This document shows, one piece after another, positions 1 to 6,791 of a DNA stretch of 31,855 nucleotides (the first letter of the stretch is position 1; the number at the start of each line of letters is the position of its first letter). The notes under the pieces were generated by a model. That model was not told the origin of the DNA. It worked only from the letters and a program-made list of their open reading frames with translations, and ran no database searches. The position numbers were made by a program, and so were the translations under genes. This DNA comes from an uncultured Anaerococcus sp. (GTDB lineage: Bacteria; Bacillota; Clostridia; Tissierellales; Peptoniphilaceae). The stretch lies in the NCBI RefSeq assembly GCF_937934665.1, contig NZ_CALGYW010000024.1, forward strand, positions 1 to 31,855. The letters are read 5' to 3'.

Positions 1-14
1 ATCTAAGGAATATT

Positions 15-34
15 GTTACCAACCAGTTACCAAC
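15..34. repeat. 9-bp direct repeat GTTACCAAC x2, 11-bp period
   Basis: GTTACCAAC occurs at 15-23 and again at 26-34, so the two copies lie about one helical turn apart. This could be a protein binding site upstream of the thiW promoter, or chance in AT-rich intergenic DNA. Apart from this, positions 1-141 show no supportable reading frame in either direction. Confidence 0.3.
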
Positions 35-141
35 ATAATTGTTTAGGATTTATTTTGAAAACCTGGCTGGATTTCACTTTTTTAAATAATTTTATTTTAC
101 CTATTTTTTAAAGCAGTAAATACAATTCAATTAATAATTAT

Positions 142-169
142 TTGACACTAACTTTTTTTACCATAAAAT
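142..169 (+). promoter_or_regulatory. sigma-A type promoter of thiW-thiD
   Basis: A perfect -35 TTGACA (142-147) is separated by 16 bp from a -10 TAAAAT (164-169). Transcription would begin around 174-177, directly at the 5' edge of the TPP aptamer, which fits a riboswitch leader. Confidence 0.7.
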
Positions 170-170
170 A

Positions 171-254
171 GATTTAACAGGGGAGCATATAGCTGAGAGG
201 AAGTTTTGACTTCGACCCTTTACTTGATACGGATAATGCCGGCGTAAGGAGTCT
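171..254 (+). promoter_or_regulatory. TPP riboswitch (THI element)
   Basis: The conserved TPP aptamer landmarks appear in order: GGGG at 180-183, CTGAGA at 193-198, a small P3 hairpin GAAGT/ACTTC (200-204 with 209-213), ACCCTT at 215-220, CTTGAT near 223-228, then GGATAATGCC (231-240) and GGCGTAAGGA (241-250). P2 can form between GGG and CCC, and P1 may close through GATT (171-174) with AGTC (250-253). The two following genes are thiamin salvage genes. Together with the terminator just downstream this fits transcriptional OFF control by thiamin pyrophosphate. Confidence 0.95.
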
Positions 255-265
255 TTTTTTATTTT

Positions 266-290
266 GCTAACCTTAAGGTTAGCTTTTTTT
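266..290 (+). terminator. riboswitch expression-platform terminator
   Basis: A perfect 18-nt palindrome GCTAACCTTAAGGTTAGC (266-283) is followed by seven T residues (284-290), and lies between the aptamer and thiW. The aptamer's conserved TAAGG (245-249) is complementary to CCTTA (271-275) in the terminator arm. This suggests that the ligand-free aptamer region could compete with terminator formation; that pairing is inference. Confidence 0.88.
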
Positions 291-312
291 ATTTTAATTT
301 TAAAGGAGATTT

Positions 313-819
313 ATGAAAGATATAAGACTTAAAAAATTTGTTCTAGCATCGTTTTTAATAGCCATAGCTGTAGTGGGTTCTACCTTTTCATTTCCAGTGT
401 TTTTTTCTAGGTGTGCTCCTGTCCAGCATATTGTAAATATGTTTGCAGCAGTAACCCTGGGACCCTTTTATGGGTTAGTGATTGCATTTTTTTCATCACT
501 TTTGAGAAATATCTTGGGTCTTGGTAGCCTTATGGCCTTTTCAGGTTCTATGTTTGGGGCCCTCTTATGTGGTCTTATTTATAAAAAGACTAAGAATTTA
601 GCCTTAACTGGTCTTGGAGAAGTTTTTGGCACCTCTATTTTGGGAGGACTTGCTGCTTACCCAGTAGCAATCTTACTAATGGGTAAATCTGCGGCGAATA
701 TAGCTATCTATACCTATATACTTCCGTTTTTTATATCAACAGCTGGTGGTACTATCATAGCCTCTATAATTTTAGCAAGGCTTAAGGATAGTAAATTTGT
801 AAGAGAAATTTATAATTAA
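313..819 (+). CDS. thiW: ThiW-family ECF transporter S component
   Basis: This 168-residue, very hydrophobic protein with about five membrane segments (roughly 8-30, 40-62, 75-91, 98-122, 133-155) resembles ThiW. ThiW is the substrate-binding subunit of an energy-coupling-factor transporter, predicted from regulon studies to take up the thiazole moiety of thiamin. Recognisable family features are the N-terminal APVQHIVN stretch (35-42) and the Gly-rich central helices. The ATG has GGAG at 305-308. It is the first gene of a TPP riboswitch-controlled transcript and is followed 14 bp later by thiD. The shared energising module (EcfA, EcfA', EcfT) is not in the window and presumably lies elsewhere. 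No thiazole kinase (thiM) accompanies it here, so thiazole as the true substrate is a family-level expectation only. Confidence 0.88.
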   Translation: MKDIRLKKFVLASFLIAIAVVGSTFSFPVFFSRCAPVQHIVNMFAAVTLGPFYGLVIAFFSSLLRNILGLGSLMAFSGSMFGALLCGLIYKKTKNLALTGLGEVFGTSILGGLAAYPVAILLMGKSAANIAIYTYILPFFISTAGGTIIASIILARLKDSKFVREIYN

Positions 820-833
820 TAAAGGAGAAAATT

Positions 834-1619
834 ATGAAAACTTGTTTAACTATTGCAGGATCAGATTCATCAGGTGGAGCTGGTATCCAGGCAGACCTTA
901 AGGCAATGACTCTAAACGGGGTCTATGCCATGAGCGTAATAACTGCCCTTACAGCTCAAAATACCCAAGGAGTTACAGCTATCCTTGATGTAAGCCCAGA
1001 ATTTATTGTTGATCAAATGGACGCTGTTTTTACAGATATTTACCCAGACGCAATTAAAATTGGTATGGTTTCTTCTCCAGAAATAGTAGAGGCCATAGCT
1101 GAGTCTTTAGAAAAATACCAGGCTAAAAATATAGTCCTTGACCCTGTTATGGTAGCAACATCTGGAGCAAAGCTTTTAAAGGAAGAGGCTATGGATAGCC
1201 TAATAAATAGGTTGATCCCTCTAGCAGATGTGATTACTCCAAATATACCAGAAGGAGAAATTCTTGCTGGTATGGAAATAAAAAGTGAAGATGATATGCA
1301 AAAGGCAGCCGAAATGATAGGAGATAAGTATGATTGTGCAGTTCTACTTAAGGGAGGACACAAGATTAACGATGCCAATGACCTTTTGTATAGGGACGGA
1401 AAATTCAAATGGTTTAGGTCAGATAGGATCGATAATCCAAACACCCACGGTACAGGCTGTACCCTATCAAGTGCCATAGCAAGTAACCTAGCTAAGGGCC
1501 TTGACCTAGATGAGGCTATAGCTCATGCTAAAACTTATCTTACAGAAGCCTTAAGAGCAGGTCTTGACCTTGGTAAGGGCTCAGGTCCTCTTATGCATAA
1601 TTACATCTTAAATAAGTAA
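834..1619 (+). CDS. thiD: hydroxymethylpyrimidine / phosphomethylpyrimidine kinase ThiD
   Basis: A 261-residue ribokinase-fold enzyme that phosphorylates HMP and then HMP-P to HMP-PP, the pyrimidine half of thiamin phosphate. Visible motifs are the N-terminal AGSDSSGGAGIQADLK (8-23), VLDPVM (101-106), TPN (135-137), KGGH (173-176), and the anion hole HGTGC (205-209), whose Cys209 matches the essential ThiD cysteine. Length is normal for the family. The start has a good GGAG Shine-Dalgarno and lies 14 bp after thiW, so both are under the upstream TPP riboswitch. A strong hairpin follows. The monofunctional ThiD form is clear; no ThiE domain is fused. Confidence 0.96.
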   Translation: MKTCLTIAGSDSSGGAGIQADLKAMTLNGVYAMSVITALTAQNTQGVTAILDVSPEFIVDQMDAVFTDIYPDAIKIGMVSSPEIVEAIAESLEKYQAKNIVLDPVMVATSGAKLLKEEAMDSLINRLIPLADVITPNIPEGEILAGMEIKSEDDMQKAAEMIGDKYDCAVLLKGGHKINDANDLLYRDGKFKWFRSDRIDNPNTHGTGCTLSSAIASNLAKGLDLDEAIAHAKTYLTEALRAGLDLGKGSGPLMHNYILNK

Positions 1620-1624
1620 GATAT

Positions 1625-1673
1625 AAAACCGGCAAAACTTACGCGCTAAAAGCTTAAGTTAGCCGGTTTTTTA
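1625..1673 (+). terminator. Rho-independent terminator of thiW-thiD
   Basis: AAAACCGGC (1625-1633) pairs with GCCGGTTTT (1662-1670). An inner helix AACTTA (1636-1641) pairs with TAAGTT (1655-1660), and the T run continues to 1672. It lies immediately after the thiD stop. Confidence 0.88.
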
Positions 1674-1728
1674 TATTTAAGATTTATAGAATGGTGGTTA
1701 TTACTATCTACTATTTTATAAAAAAATA

Positions 1729-1737
1729 TGGTATAAT
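1729..1737 (+). promoter_or_regulatory. extended -10 promoter of the MATE gene
   Basis: TGGTATAAT is a perfect extended -10 (TGn plus TATAAT); no good -35 is visible, as is usual for this class. Transcription would start near 1744, which excludes the upstream in-frame ATG at 1691 as the real start of the next gene. Confidence 0.65.
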
Positions 1738-1765
1738 AAGTATAAGATTTTACCAAGGAGTTATT

Positions 1766-3154
1766 ATGAGAAAAGACCGTAGAGAGTTAATTTTACACGG
1801 AAATATCTATAAGGCCATAGCAGTTATTTCCATACCAATAATACTAAATAATTTTATCCAACAACTTTATTCCTTGGCTGACGCCTTTTGGCTTGGAAAA
1901 CTTGGTACTGCAGAGTTTGCAGCTACTTCCTTTACCTGGCCTGTTATTTTTTTGTTTAATTCTATAGGTATAGGCCTTTCAATTGCAGCTATTTCCCTTA
2001 TATCCCAATTAATAGGCATGGGGGATATTAAGCTTGCTCAGAAGTATAACGATACGATTATCAATATTTCATTTTTATTTTCTCTGGTCTTTATGGTTGT
2101 AGGCTACTTTACAGCAGAATCCATAGTAAGCCTTATGGGAGCTAGTGGTAATTTACATATATTTTCTGTTGAATATCTAAAATATTCGTATTTCGGCATA
2201 CCTTTTATATTTTTATATTTTGTTTATGCAGCAGTTTTTCAAGCCCAGGGCAAAAATACCATCCCAACTATCATAAGTACTACTTGTGTAATCCTAAATA
2301 TGGTTTTAAACCCCTTATTTATTTTTGATGTAGTTCCAATTTTTGGCTTTAAGGGTCTAGGCCTTGGGGTAATGGGAGCAGCCCTTGCTACAGTTTTAAC
2401 CCAAGCCTTGATGTGCCTCTTAGGCTTTATCCACCTAAGGATTAATAAAGAATTGATAAAATTAAATTATGCTTCACTTTTTTACATAAAATGGGAGAGG
2501 AATATAGTAAAGAAAATCTATACCATAGCCACCCCTTCTGTCATCGGGCAAATGGGAGCTGCTGTAGGGTTTATTATCTTAAATTCCTTCATCCAATCCT
2601 ATGGTACCGATACAGTCGCAGCCTACGGTATGGTTAACAGGATAACTGGCTTATTAAATATCCCACCAGGTGGCATTGGCTCAGCCATAACAAGTATTAT
2701 TGGGCAAAATATAGGCAGTGGTAATATTAAGAGAGTTAAGGAGACTTTTAAAAAGGCATCTATCATAATTGTCATTATGTCAATTATGATTGCTATAATA
2801 AGCTTTATCTATAGGTATCAAATCCTTAGGTTTTTCATAGATGCACCCCTTGATTCAACTTTGATGAGAGAAGCTGAGACCTATACCACTTATACCCTTA
2901 TTACCCTTGCTAATTTAAATATGTTTTTTATCTACCAAGGACTCTTCCAAGGTTCGGGCAATTCCAAATACTCTATGTTTATAGATGTTTTAAGACTATG
3001 GGGGATAAGAATACCACTTTTATTTTTCTTTAAATATCTGACAAGCTTTGGGGCTACTGGTATCTGGCTTTCTATGTCCATATCAAATGTCATTATAAGT
3101 ATAATTGCTCACCTTATTTATAAACAGGGCAAGTGGATGGGCGGATCATTTTGA
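1766..3154 (+). CDS. MATE-family multidrug/Na+ efflux transporter
   Basis: A 462-residue integral membrane protein of the MATE (multi antimicrobial extrusion) family, which exports cationic compounds in exchange for Na+ or H+. It has about twelve membrane segments in two related halves. The N-terminal half carries the typical pattern IPIILNNFIQQLYSLADAFW early in the protein, and the second half carries an equivalent segment near TPSVIGQMGAAVGF. I chose ATG 1766 because it has an AGGAG Shine-Dalgarno (about 1755-1759) and follows the extended -10; an in-frame ATG at 1691 would lie upstream of the promoter. It is monocistronic, with the thiD terminator before it and the pyrH promoter after it. 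Substrate cannot be told from sequence, and the thiD neighbour is transcriptionally separate. Confidence 0.9.
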   Translation: MRKDRRELILHGNIYKAIAVISIPIILNNFIQQLYSLADAFWLGKLGTAEFAATSFTWPVIFLFNSIGIGLSIAAISLISQLIGMGDIKLAQKYNDTIINISFLFSLVFMVVGYFTAESIVSLMGASGNLHIFSVEYLKYSYFGIPFIFLYFVYAAVFQAQGKNTIPTIISTTCVILNMVLNPLFIFDVVPIFGFKGLGLGVMGAALATVLTQALMCLLGFIHLRINKELIKLNYASLFYIKWERNIVKKIYTIATPSVIGQMGAAVGFIILNSFIQSYGTDTVAAYGMVNRITGLLNIPPGGIGSAITSIIGQNIGSGNIKRVKETFKKASIIIVIMSIMIAIISFIYRYQILRFFIDAPLDSTLMREAETYTTYTLITLANLNMFFIYQGLFQGSGNSKYSMFIDVLRLWGIRIPLLFFFKYLTSFGATGIWLSMSISNVIISIIAHLIYKQGKWMGGSF

Positions 3155-3189
3155 TTTTAAGATTTGCTAAATTTAAAAAATATAAAGAC

Positions 3190-3219
3190 TTGCAAATGTT
3201 ATCATTTATAGGTTATAAT
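3190..3219 (+). promoter_or_regulatory. promoter of pyrH-frr(-com)
   Basis: -35 TTGCAA (3190-3195), 18-bp spacer, -10 TATAAT (3214-3219), 23 bp before the pyrH start. It is the only convincing promoter upstream of the whole pyrH to comGG run. Confidence 0.65.
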
Positions 3220-3242
3220 TAGTAATAAGTAGGAGGAATATT

Positions 3243-3956
3243 TTGCAGGATATTAAAAGAGTTATATTAAAACTAAGCGGTGAAGCTCTAGCTGGCAAAA
3301 CTGGTTTTGGTTTTGATGATGAAATGATTAACAAAATATGTGAAAATATTAAAGTTTTAGTAGAAAAAGGTATAGAAGTTGCCATCGTTGTAGGTGGGGG
3401 CAATTTCTGGAGAGGTAGGAGCGGCACCAATATAGATAGGGCAAGCTCTGATAATATAGGTATGCTAGGTACTGTTATGAATGGACTTAGAGTCCAAGGT
3501 ACCCTAGAAGAGATTGGCCTTGATACAAGGCTTATGACAGCTATATCTATGACTGAAGTAGCAGAGCCATATATCAGACGCAGGGCTGTAAGGCACCTTG
3601 AAAAAGGAAGGGTAGTTATCTTTTCAGCAGGAACTGGACTTCCATATTTTTCAACAGATACTACAGCAAGCCTAAGGGCTCTTGAGATAGGAGCCGATGT
3701 AATTTTATTAGGTAAGACAGGTACAGATGGAATCTACGATAAGGATCCAAACGTCTATGATGACGCAAAGAAATTTGATAAGCTTACCTATAAAGAAATC
3801 CTACAAAAAGAGCTTAAAATTATGGACACAACAGCCACATCACTTTGCATGGATAATGACATGCCACTTATAGTTTTTGGAATAGATGACCCAGCAAATA
3901 TGGTAAGAGTATTTGAGAATGAAAATCTTGGCACAAGAGTAAAGGAGAGTTTTTAA
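3243..3956 (+). CDS. pyrH: UMP kinase PyrH
   Basis: This 237-residue amino-acid-kinase-fold enzyme phosphorylates UMP to UDP in pyrimidine nucleotide synthesis. Motifs are KLSGEAL (10-16), the nucleotide loop VGGGNFWRGR (50-59), TAISM (99-103), the GTGLPYFSTDT segment (130-140), and GADVILLGKTGTDGIYDKDP (150-169). The start is TTG at 3243, supported by AGGAGG at 3231-3236 with 6-nt spacing and by the conserved N-terminus; no ATG precedes the core. It is followed by frr after 1 nt. In many Firmicutes pyrH follows rpsB-tsf; here it sits directly behind a MATE gene with its own promoter. Confidence 0.97.
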   Translation: MQDIKRVILKLSGEALAGKTGFGFDDEMINKICENIKVLVEKGIEVAIVVGGGNFWRGRSGTNIDRASSDNIGMLGTVMNGLRVQGTLEEIGLDTRLMTAISMTEVAEPYIRRRAVRHLEKGRVVIFSAGTGLPYFSTDTTASLRALEIGADVILLGKTGTDGIYDKDPNVYDDAKKFDKLTYKEILQKELKIMDTTATSLCMDNDMPLIVFGIDDPANMVRVFENENLGTRVKESF

Positions 3957-3957
3957 A

Positions 3958-4518
3958 ATGCTATATGAACAAATTCAAAAAGACACAAAGGCAGGAATGG
4001 AAAAAGCAGTAGCTTCTTTTGAAAGAAGAATATCTACAATCAAGGCAGGAAGAGCAACAGAAGCAATACTTGATGGTATCACCTTCTCCTACTACGGAAC
4101 AGAAACACCAATCAACCAAGCTGCTACTATCTCTATTCCTGAGGCAAGGCTTCTTATAATTAAACCATGGGATAAAAATAATATCAAGCCAATTGAAAAA
4201 GCTATACTTAAGTCAAATATTGGTATCACACCAGGCAATGATGGTGAAGTTATTAGACTGCCATTCCCAGCCCTTACAGAAGAGAGAAGAAAAGAATACA
4301 CCAAAGAAGTAAATACCTATGCAGAAGATGCTAAGATAGTTATAAGAAATGTAAGACGTGACTATATGGATGAAGTTAAAAAGTCAGAAAAATCAGGCGA
4401 TATAACTGAAGACGATAGGTATACACTAGAAGATGAACTTCAAAAAATAACAGATAAGTTTATTAAATCAGTTGAAGACCTAGCTGATAAGAAAAACAAT
4501 GAATTAATGAATGTTTAA
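3958..4518 (+). CDS. frr: ribosome recycling factor
   Basis: This 186-residue protein of normal length splits post-termination ribosomes together with EF-G. Family features include the N-terminal helix with FERRISTIKAGRA (21-33), the hinge and beta domain, and the C-terminal DEVKKSEKSGDITEDD stretch. It starts 1 nt after the pyrH stop, with AAGGAGAG just upstream, so the two are coupled. Its TAA (4516-4518) is directly abutted by the TTG of the ComGB-like gene. The usual downstream partners uppS and cdsA are not here; a pilus operon takes their place. Confidence 0.97.
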   Translation: MLYEQIQKDTKAGMEKAVASFERRISTIKAGRATEAILDGITFSYYGTETPINQAATISIPEARLLIIKPWDKNNIKPIEKAILKSNIGITPGNDGEVIRLPFPALTEERRKEYTKEVNTYAEDAKIVIRNVRRDYMDEVKKSEKSGDITEDDRYTLEDELQKITDKFIKSVEDLADKKNNELMNV

Positions 4519-5619
4519 TTGAATAAGAAATCTTATAAGAGGATAGTTAGTATTTTAAACAAGGACATAGGACCTAAGAAAATAGATTCTAGGGCTATGT
4601 CCTTGTTTCTAAATGAATTATCCCTACTTTTAAATTCAGGCATAAGTTTGTATAAAAGTCTAAATATAATAAAAGAACAGGGAGCAGATAAGAAAGTAGT
4701 AAGGGCTATAAGCCTTGTAAGCGAGGGACTTAAAAAAGGTCTTGATCCCTATGAGTCTTTTTATCTAGCAAGAGCTTATTTTTCACCCCTAGTCCTAGCC
4801 TTTATAAAAACAGGGATGAAAACTGGATCCCTGGGCAAAATTTTAAAAGACTTATCTGAGTTTATCTTTGAGGAAAGCAAAAACAAGTCTATAGTTAGGC
4901 AGGCTATGACCTATCCAATCTTGGTATTTATAGTAAGCATCCTGGTAATTATTGCTATTATTAACTTTGTTATGCCAAGTTTTATAGAGATTTTTGAAAG
5001 TTCTCAAATGAGCCTACCCCTAGCTACCAGGGTTTTATTAGCTGTATCTAGGTTTATTTCATCTTTTTATAGCTTGATTTTCTTAAGTCTTATCTTGCTT
5101 GTCCTTATATATTTATTTTTAAGGACTGACTATAAGAAAAAAGTCGCCATAGATAAGTTTATCTTTAACCTTAGACCCCTTAGGGGGATAAACAGGCTAA
5201 GGGTAGAATATCAGCTAACTTCGATTTATTATATCCTAAGGAGGGGAGATATAGATACAATAAACTCCTTTGATATAATGGCAGATTCTTTTAAAAACAC
5301 TTATGTAAAAGAAAGACTTCTTGCTATAAAAGAAGATATAAATAAGGGTGAAAATTTGGGAGGTGCTTTTAAAAAAGCAGGACTTTTTTCTCCGCTTTTG
5401 ATATCTATGGTTGAAATTGGAGAAGAGACTGCAAGTCTTGATGAAAGTATGAAAAATGCTAACGACTACTTTGCCAATGAGTACATATTTAAGATAAAAA
5501 AACTAACTGGCCTGGCTGAACCCGTTTTGATTATAATAATGGGTCTCTTTGTTGCTTTTGTTGTATTTTCGGTATCCATACCGATGTTTGATTCTATAAA
5601 TGGAATAAGTGGAGTTTGA
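4519..5619 (+). CDS. comGB: ComGB/PilC-like pilus platform protein
   Basis: A 366-residue inner-membrane platform protein of the T2SF/PilC family. Two homologous T2SSF domains are visible: one at about 27-150 (starts LFLNELSLLLNSGISLYKSL) and one at about 228-352 (VEYQLTSIYYILRRG onward, with MVEIGEETASLDE). Membrane segments lie near 130-152, 180-202 and 334-357. It would anchor pilus assembly and couple it to a cytoplasmic ATPase. The first possible start is TTG 4519, directly after the frr stop with no clear Shine-Dalgarno, so translational coupling is likely. An in-frame ATG at 4597 (residue 27) lies exactly at the start of the first domain, inside a strong hairpin, and is an alternative start. 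No ATPase gene precedes it, unlike classical comGA-comGB order. Confidence 0.88.
   Translation: MNKKSYKRIVSILNKDIGPKKIDSRAMSLFLNELSLLLNSGISLYKSLNIIKEQGADKKVVRAISLVSEGLKKGLDPYESFYLARAYFSPLVLAFIKTGMKTGSLGKILKDLSEFIFEESKNKSIVRQAMTYPILVFIVSILVIIAIINFVMPSFIEIFESSQMSLPLATRVLLAVSRFISSFYSLIFLSLILLVLIYLFLRTDYKKKVAIDKFIFNLRPLRGINRLRVEYQLTSIYYILRRGDIDTINSFDIMADSFKNTYVKERLLAIKEDINKGENLGGAFKKAGLFSPLLISMVEIGEETASLDESMKNANDYFANEYIFKIKKLTGLAEPVLIIIMGLFVAFVVFSVSIPMFDSINGISGV
4557..4608 (+). promoter_or_regulatory. long hairpin at the frr/comGB junction
   Basis: AAACAAGGACATAG (4557-4570) is perfectly complementary to CTATGTCCTTGTTT (4595-4608), giving 14 bp. An inner helix CCTA/TAGG (4573-4576 with 4590-4593) and GAA/TTC (4578-4580 with 4587-4589) extends it to about 21 bp around a 6-nt loop. 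The in-frame ATG 4597 of comGB is buried in the right arm. There is no clean T run after it, so it is probably not a simple terminator; an RNA processing site, attenuator or start-occluding structure is possible. Confidence 0.6.
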
Positions 5620-5620
5620 T

Positions 5621-6046
5621 ATGAAAAATAAAAAGAAAAGACAAGCCTTTACCCTAGTTGAACTAATAATAGTAATAGCCATAATGGGAATTTTGGCAGC
5701 AATAGCCATTCCTAGATACAACAAATCTAGGATAAAGGCTGCAGAAACTGCCCATATAGCCAATGTAGAAATGTTAAAGTCTGCAGCTAAGATGAAGATT
5801 TTGGAAGAGGATAAGGATTTTAAATGGGAAAAGAAAAGTCAAGACTCAAGTAAAGAAACAGATACTAATAATGATTATGAAAACTATGTAGAGAAATGGC
5901 CAGAAATTCCTAGTGGATTAAAGTTTCAAAATATTGATAATTACATTGTTGAGTATAAGGGTGGTGTGCTTACAGTAAAGCCAGATGAAAATACTGATCC
6001 TATTAATAAAATAAAATCACCTGAAGAAAACTCAGGCTCTGAATAA
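5621..6046 (+). CDS. comGC: ComGC-like major type IV pilin/pseudopilin
   Basis: A 141-residue class III-signal prepilin. A basic leader (KNKKKRQA) is followed by the conserved hydrophobic helix FTLVELIIVIAIMGILAAIAIP, cut between Ala9 and Phe10. Mature Glu5 (Glu14) and the helix-kinking Pro at mature position 22 are present, as in major pilins. The globular part is short, Lys/Glu/Asp-rich and without cysteine, ending in an acidic tail. ATG 5621 was chosen over an in-frame GTG at 5609 because GGAG at 5611-5614 gives 6-nt spacing and the ATG is 1 nt after the comGB stop. Its place behind ComGB and ahead of a prepilin peptidase supports a role as the main filament subunit. Confidence 0.87.
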   Translation: MKNKKKRQAFTLVELIIVIAIMGILAAIAIPRYNKSRIKAAETAHIANVEMLKSAAKMKILEEDKDFKWEKKSQDSSKETDTNNDYENYVEKWPEIPSGLKFQNIDNYIVEYKGGVLTVKPDENTDPINKIKSPEENSGSE

Positions 6047-6056
6047 TAAAAGTAAG

Positions 6057-6791
6057 ATGGAATTTAAAATATATCTTATATTAATTTGTTTTTTAATATT
6101 CATGCTAGGAGCATCCTTTGGCTCTTTTATATCAGCCCTAGTTTATAGGCGCGAAGAGGGGATATCGATTATATCCCCTCCGAGTTTTTGTGATTCTTGT
6201 GGCAAGAAGATCCTCAAAAAAGATCTTGTCCCCGTCTTTTCCTTCATATTTTTAAGGGGAAGGGCCAGGTGTTGTGGGGCAAAGATTTCAATAGATAGGG
6301 TCTTTTTAGAAATAATAGCTGGCCTTATCTTTGTTTTTATTTTTAAGTACTATAACAACCTAGCAGGAATTTTTCTCGCAGCTTCCCTATTATTATCTCT
6401 CCTAATCTCCTTTACGGATTATAAATTTTTAGAAATATATGATAGGGACCTTAAGGTGCTCTTACTTTTAGGATTTTCCTATAGGCTAGTTTTCTTTAAA
6501 ATAGACTTAAGATTTTTACTTATTTGTTTTATTTTTAGTATGATTTTTCTTATGGTTCGTTTCGTATCTAAAGGAGGACTTGGCGATGGTGATTTATTTT
6601 TTTACCTGGGATTATTTTGCTTTTTAGAAAATTATCTAATTTTAAAATTGATCTTATTTTCAATTTGGTTAGGTGCTTTTTTCGCTATTATAAAAGCCAT
6701 TGGTCAAAGGTCGCTAAAAGGAGCCATAGCCTTTTGTCCAGCTATTTCTCTTGCCTTTTTCTTAATTTTAGTTTTTAAGGATTACCTATGA
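6057..6791 (+). CDS. comC: type IV prepilin peptidase (ComC/PilD family)
   Basis: A 244-residue polytopic membrane aspartyl protease (A24) that cleaves, and in many members N-methylates, prepilins. The N-terminal membrane segment carries GASFGSFISALVYR (18-31). A cytosolic Cys-bearing domain follows (Cys45-x2-Cys48, then Cys72-Cys73). Both catalytic aspartates are visible: Asp121 in FTDYK and Asp177 in the GLGDGD motif (174-179). The second cysteine pair is adjacent (RCCGAK) rather than the usual CxxC, an odd variant. The ATG lies 10 nt after comGC with a weak AAGTAAG ribosome site. The prepilin substrates are encoded on both sides. Its end overlaps the next ATG by four bases (ATGA). Confidence 0.92.
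   Translation: MEFKIYLILICFLIFMLGASFGSFISALVYRREEGISIISPPSFCDSCGKKILKKDLVPVFSFIFLRGRARCCGAKISIDRVFLEIIAGLIFVFIFKYYNNLAGIFLAASLLLSLLISFTDYKFLEIYDRDLKVLLLLGFSYRLVFFKIDLRFLLICFIFSMIFLMVRFVSKGGLGDGDLFFYLGLFCFLENYLILKLILFSIWLGAFFAIIKAIGQRSLKGAIAFCPAISLAFFLILVFKDYL
6156..6180 (+). promoter_or_regulatory. perfect hairpin inside the prepilin peptidase gene
   Basis: GAGGGGATAT (6156-6165) and ATATCCCCTC (6171-6180) form a 10-bp stem around loop CGATT. Five T residues follow 5 nt later (6186-6190). It lies in coding sequence for the loop between the first membrane segment and the Cys domain. A regulatory role is speculative. Confidence 0.35.

Noticed and set aside
1040..1477. 145-codon minus-strand frame opposite thiD
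   Set aside because: Shadow of a well conserved gene, no ribosome site.
1691..1765. Upstream in-frame ATG extending the MATE protein by 25 residues
   Set aside because: It lies before the extended -10 promoter and has no Shine-Dalgarno; ATG 1766 has AGGAG.
5173..5185. Short CCCC/GGGG dyad in comGB
   Set aside because: Only a 4-bp stem around TTA; too small to argue for function.
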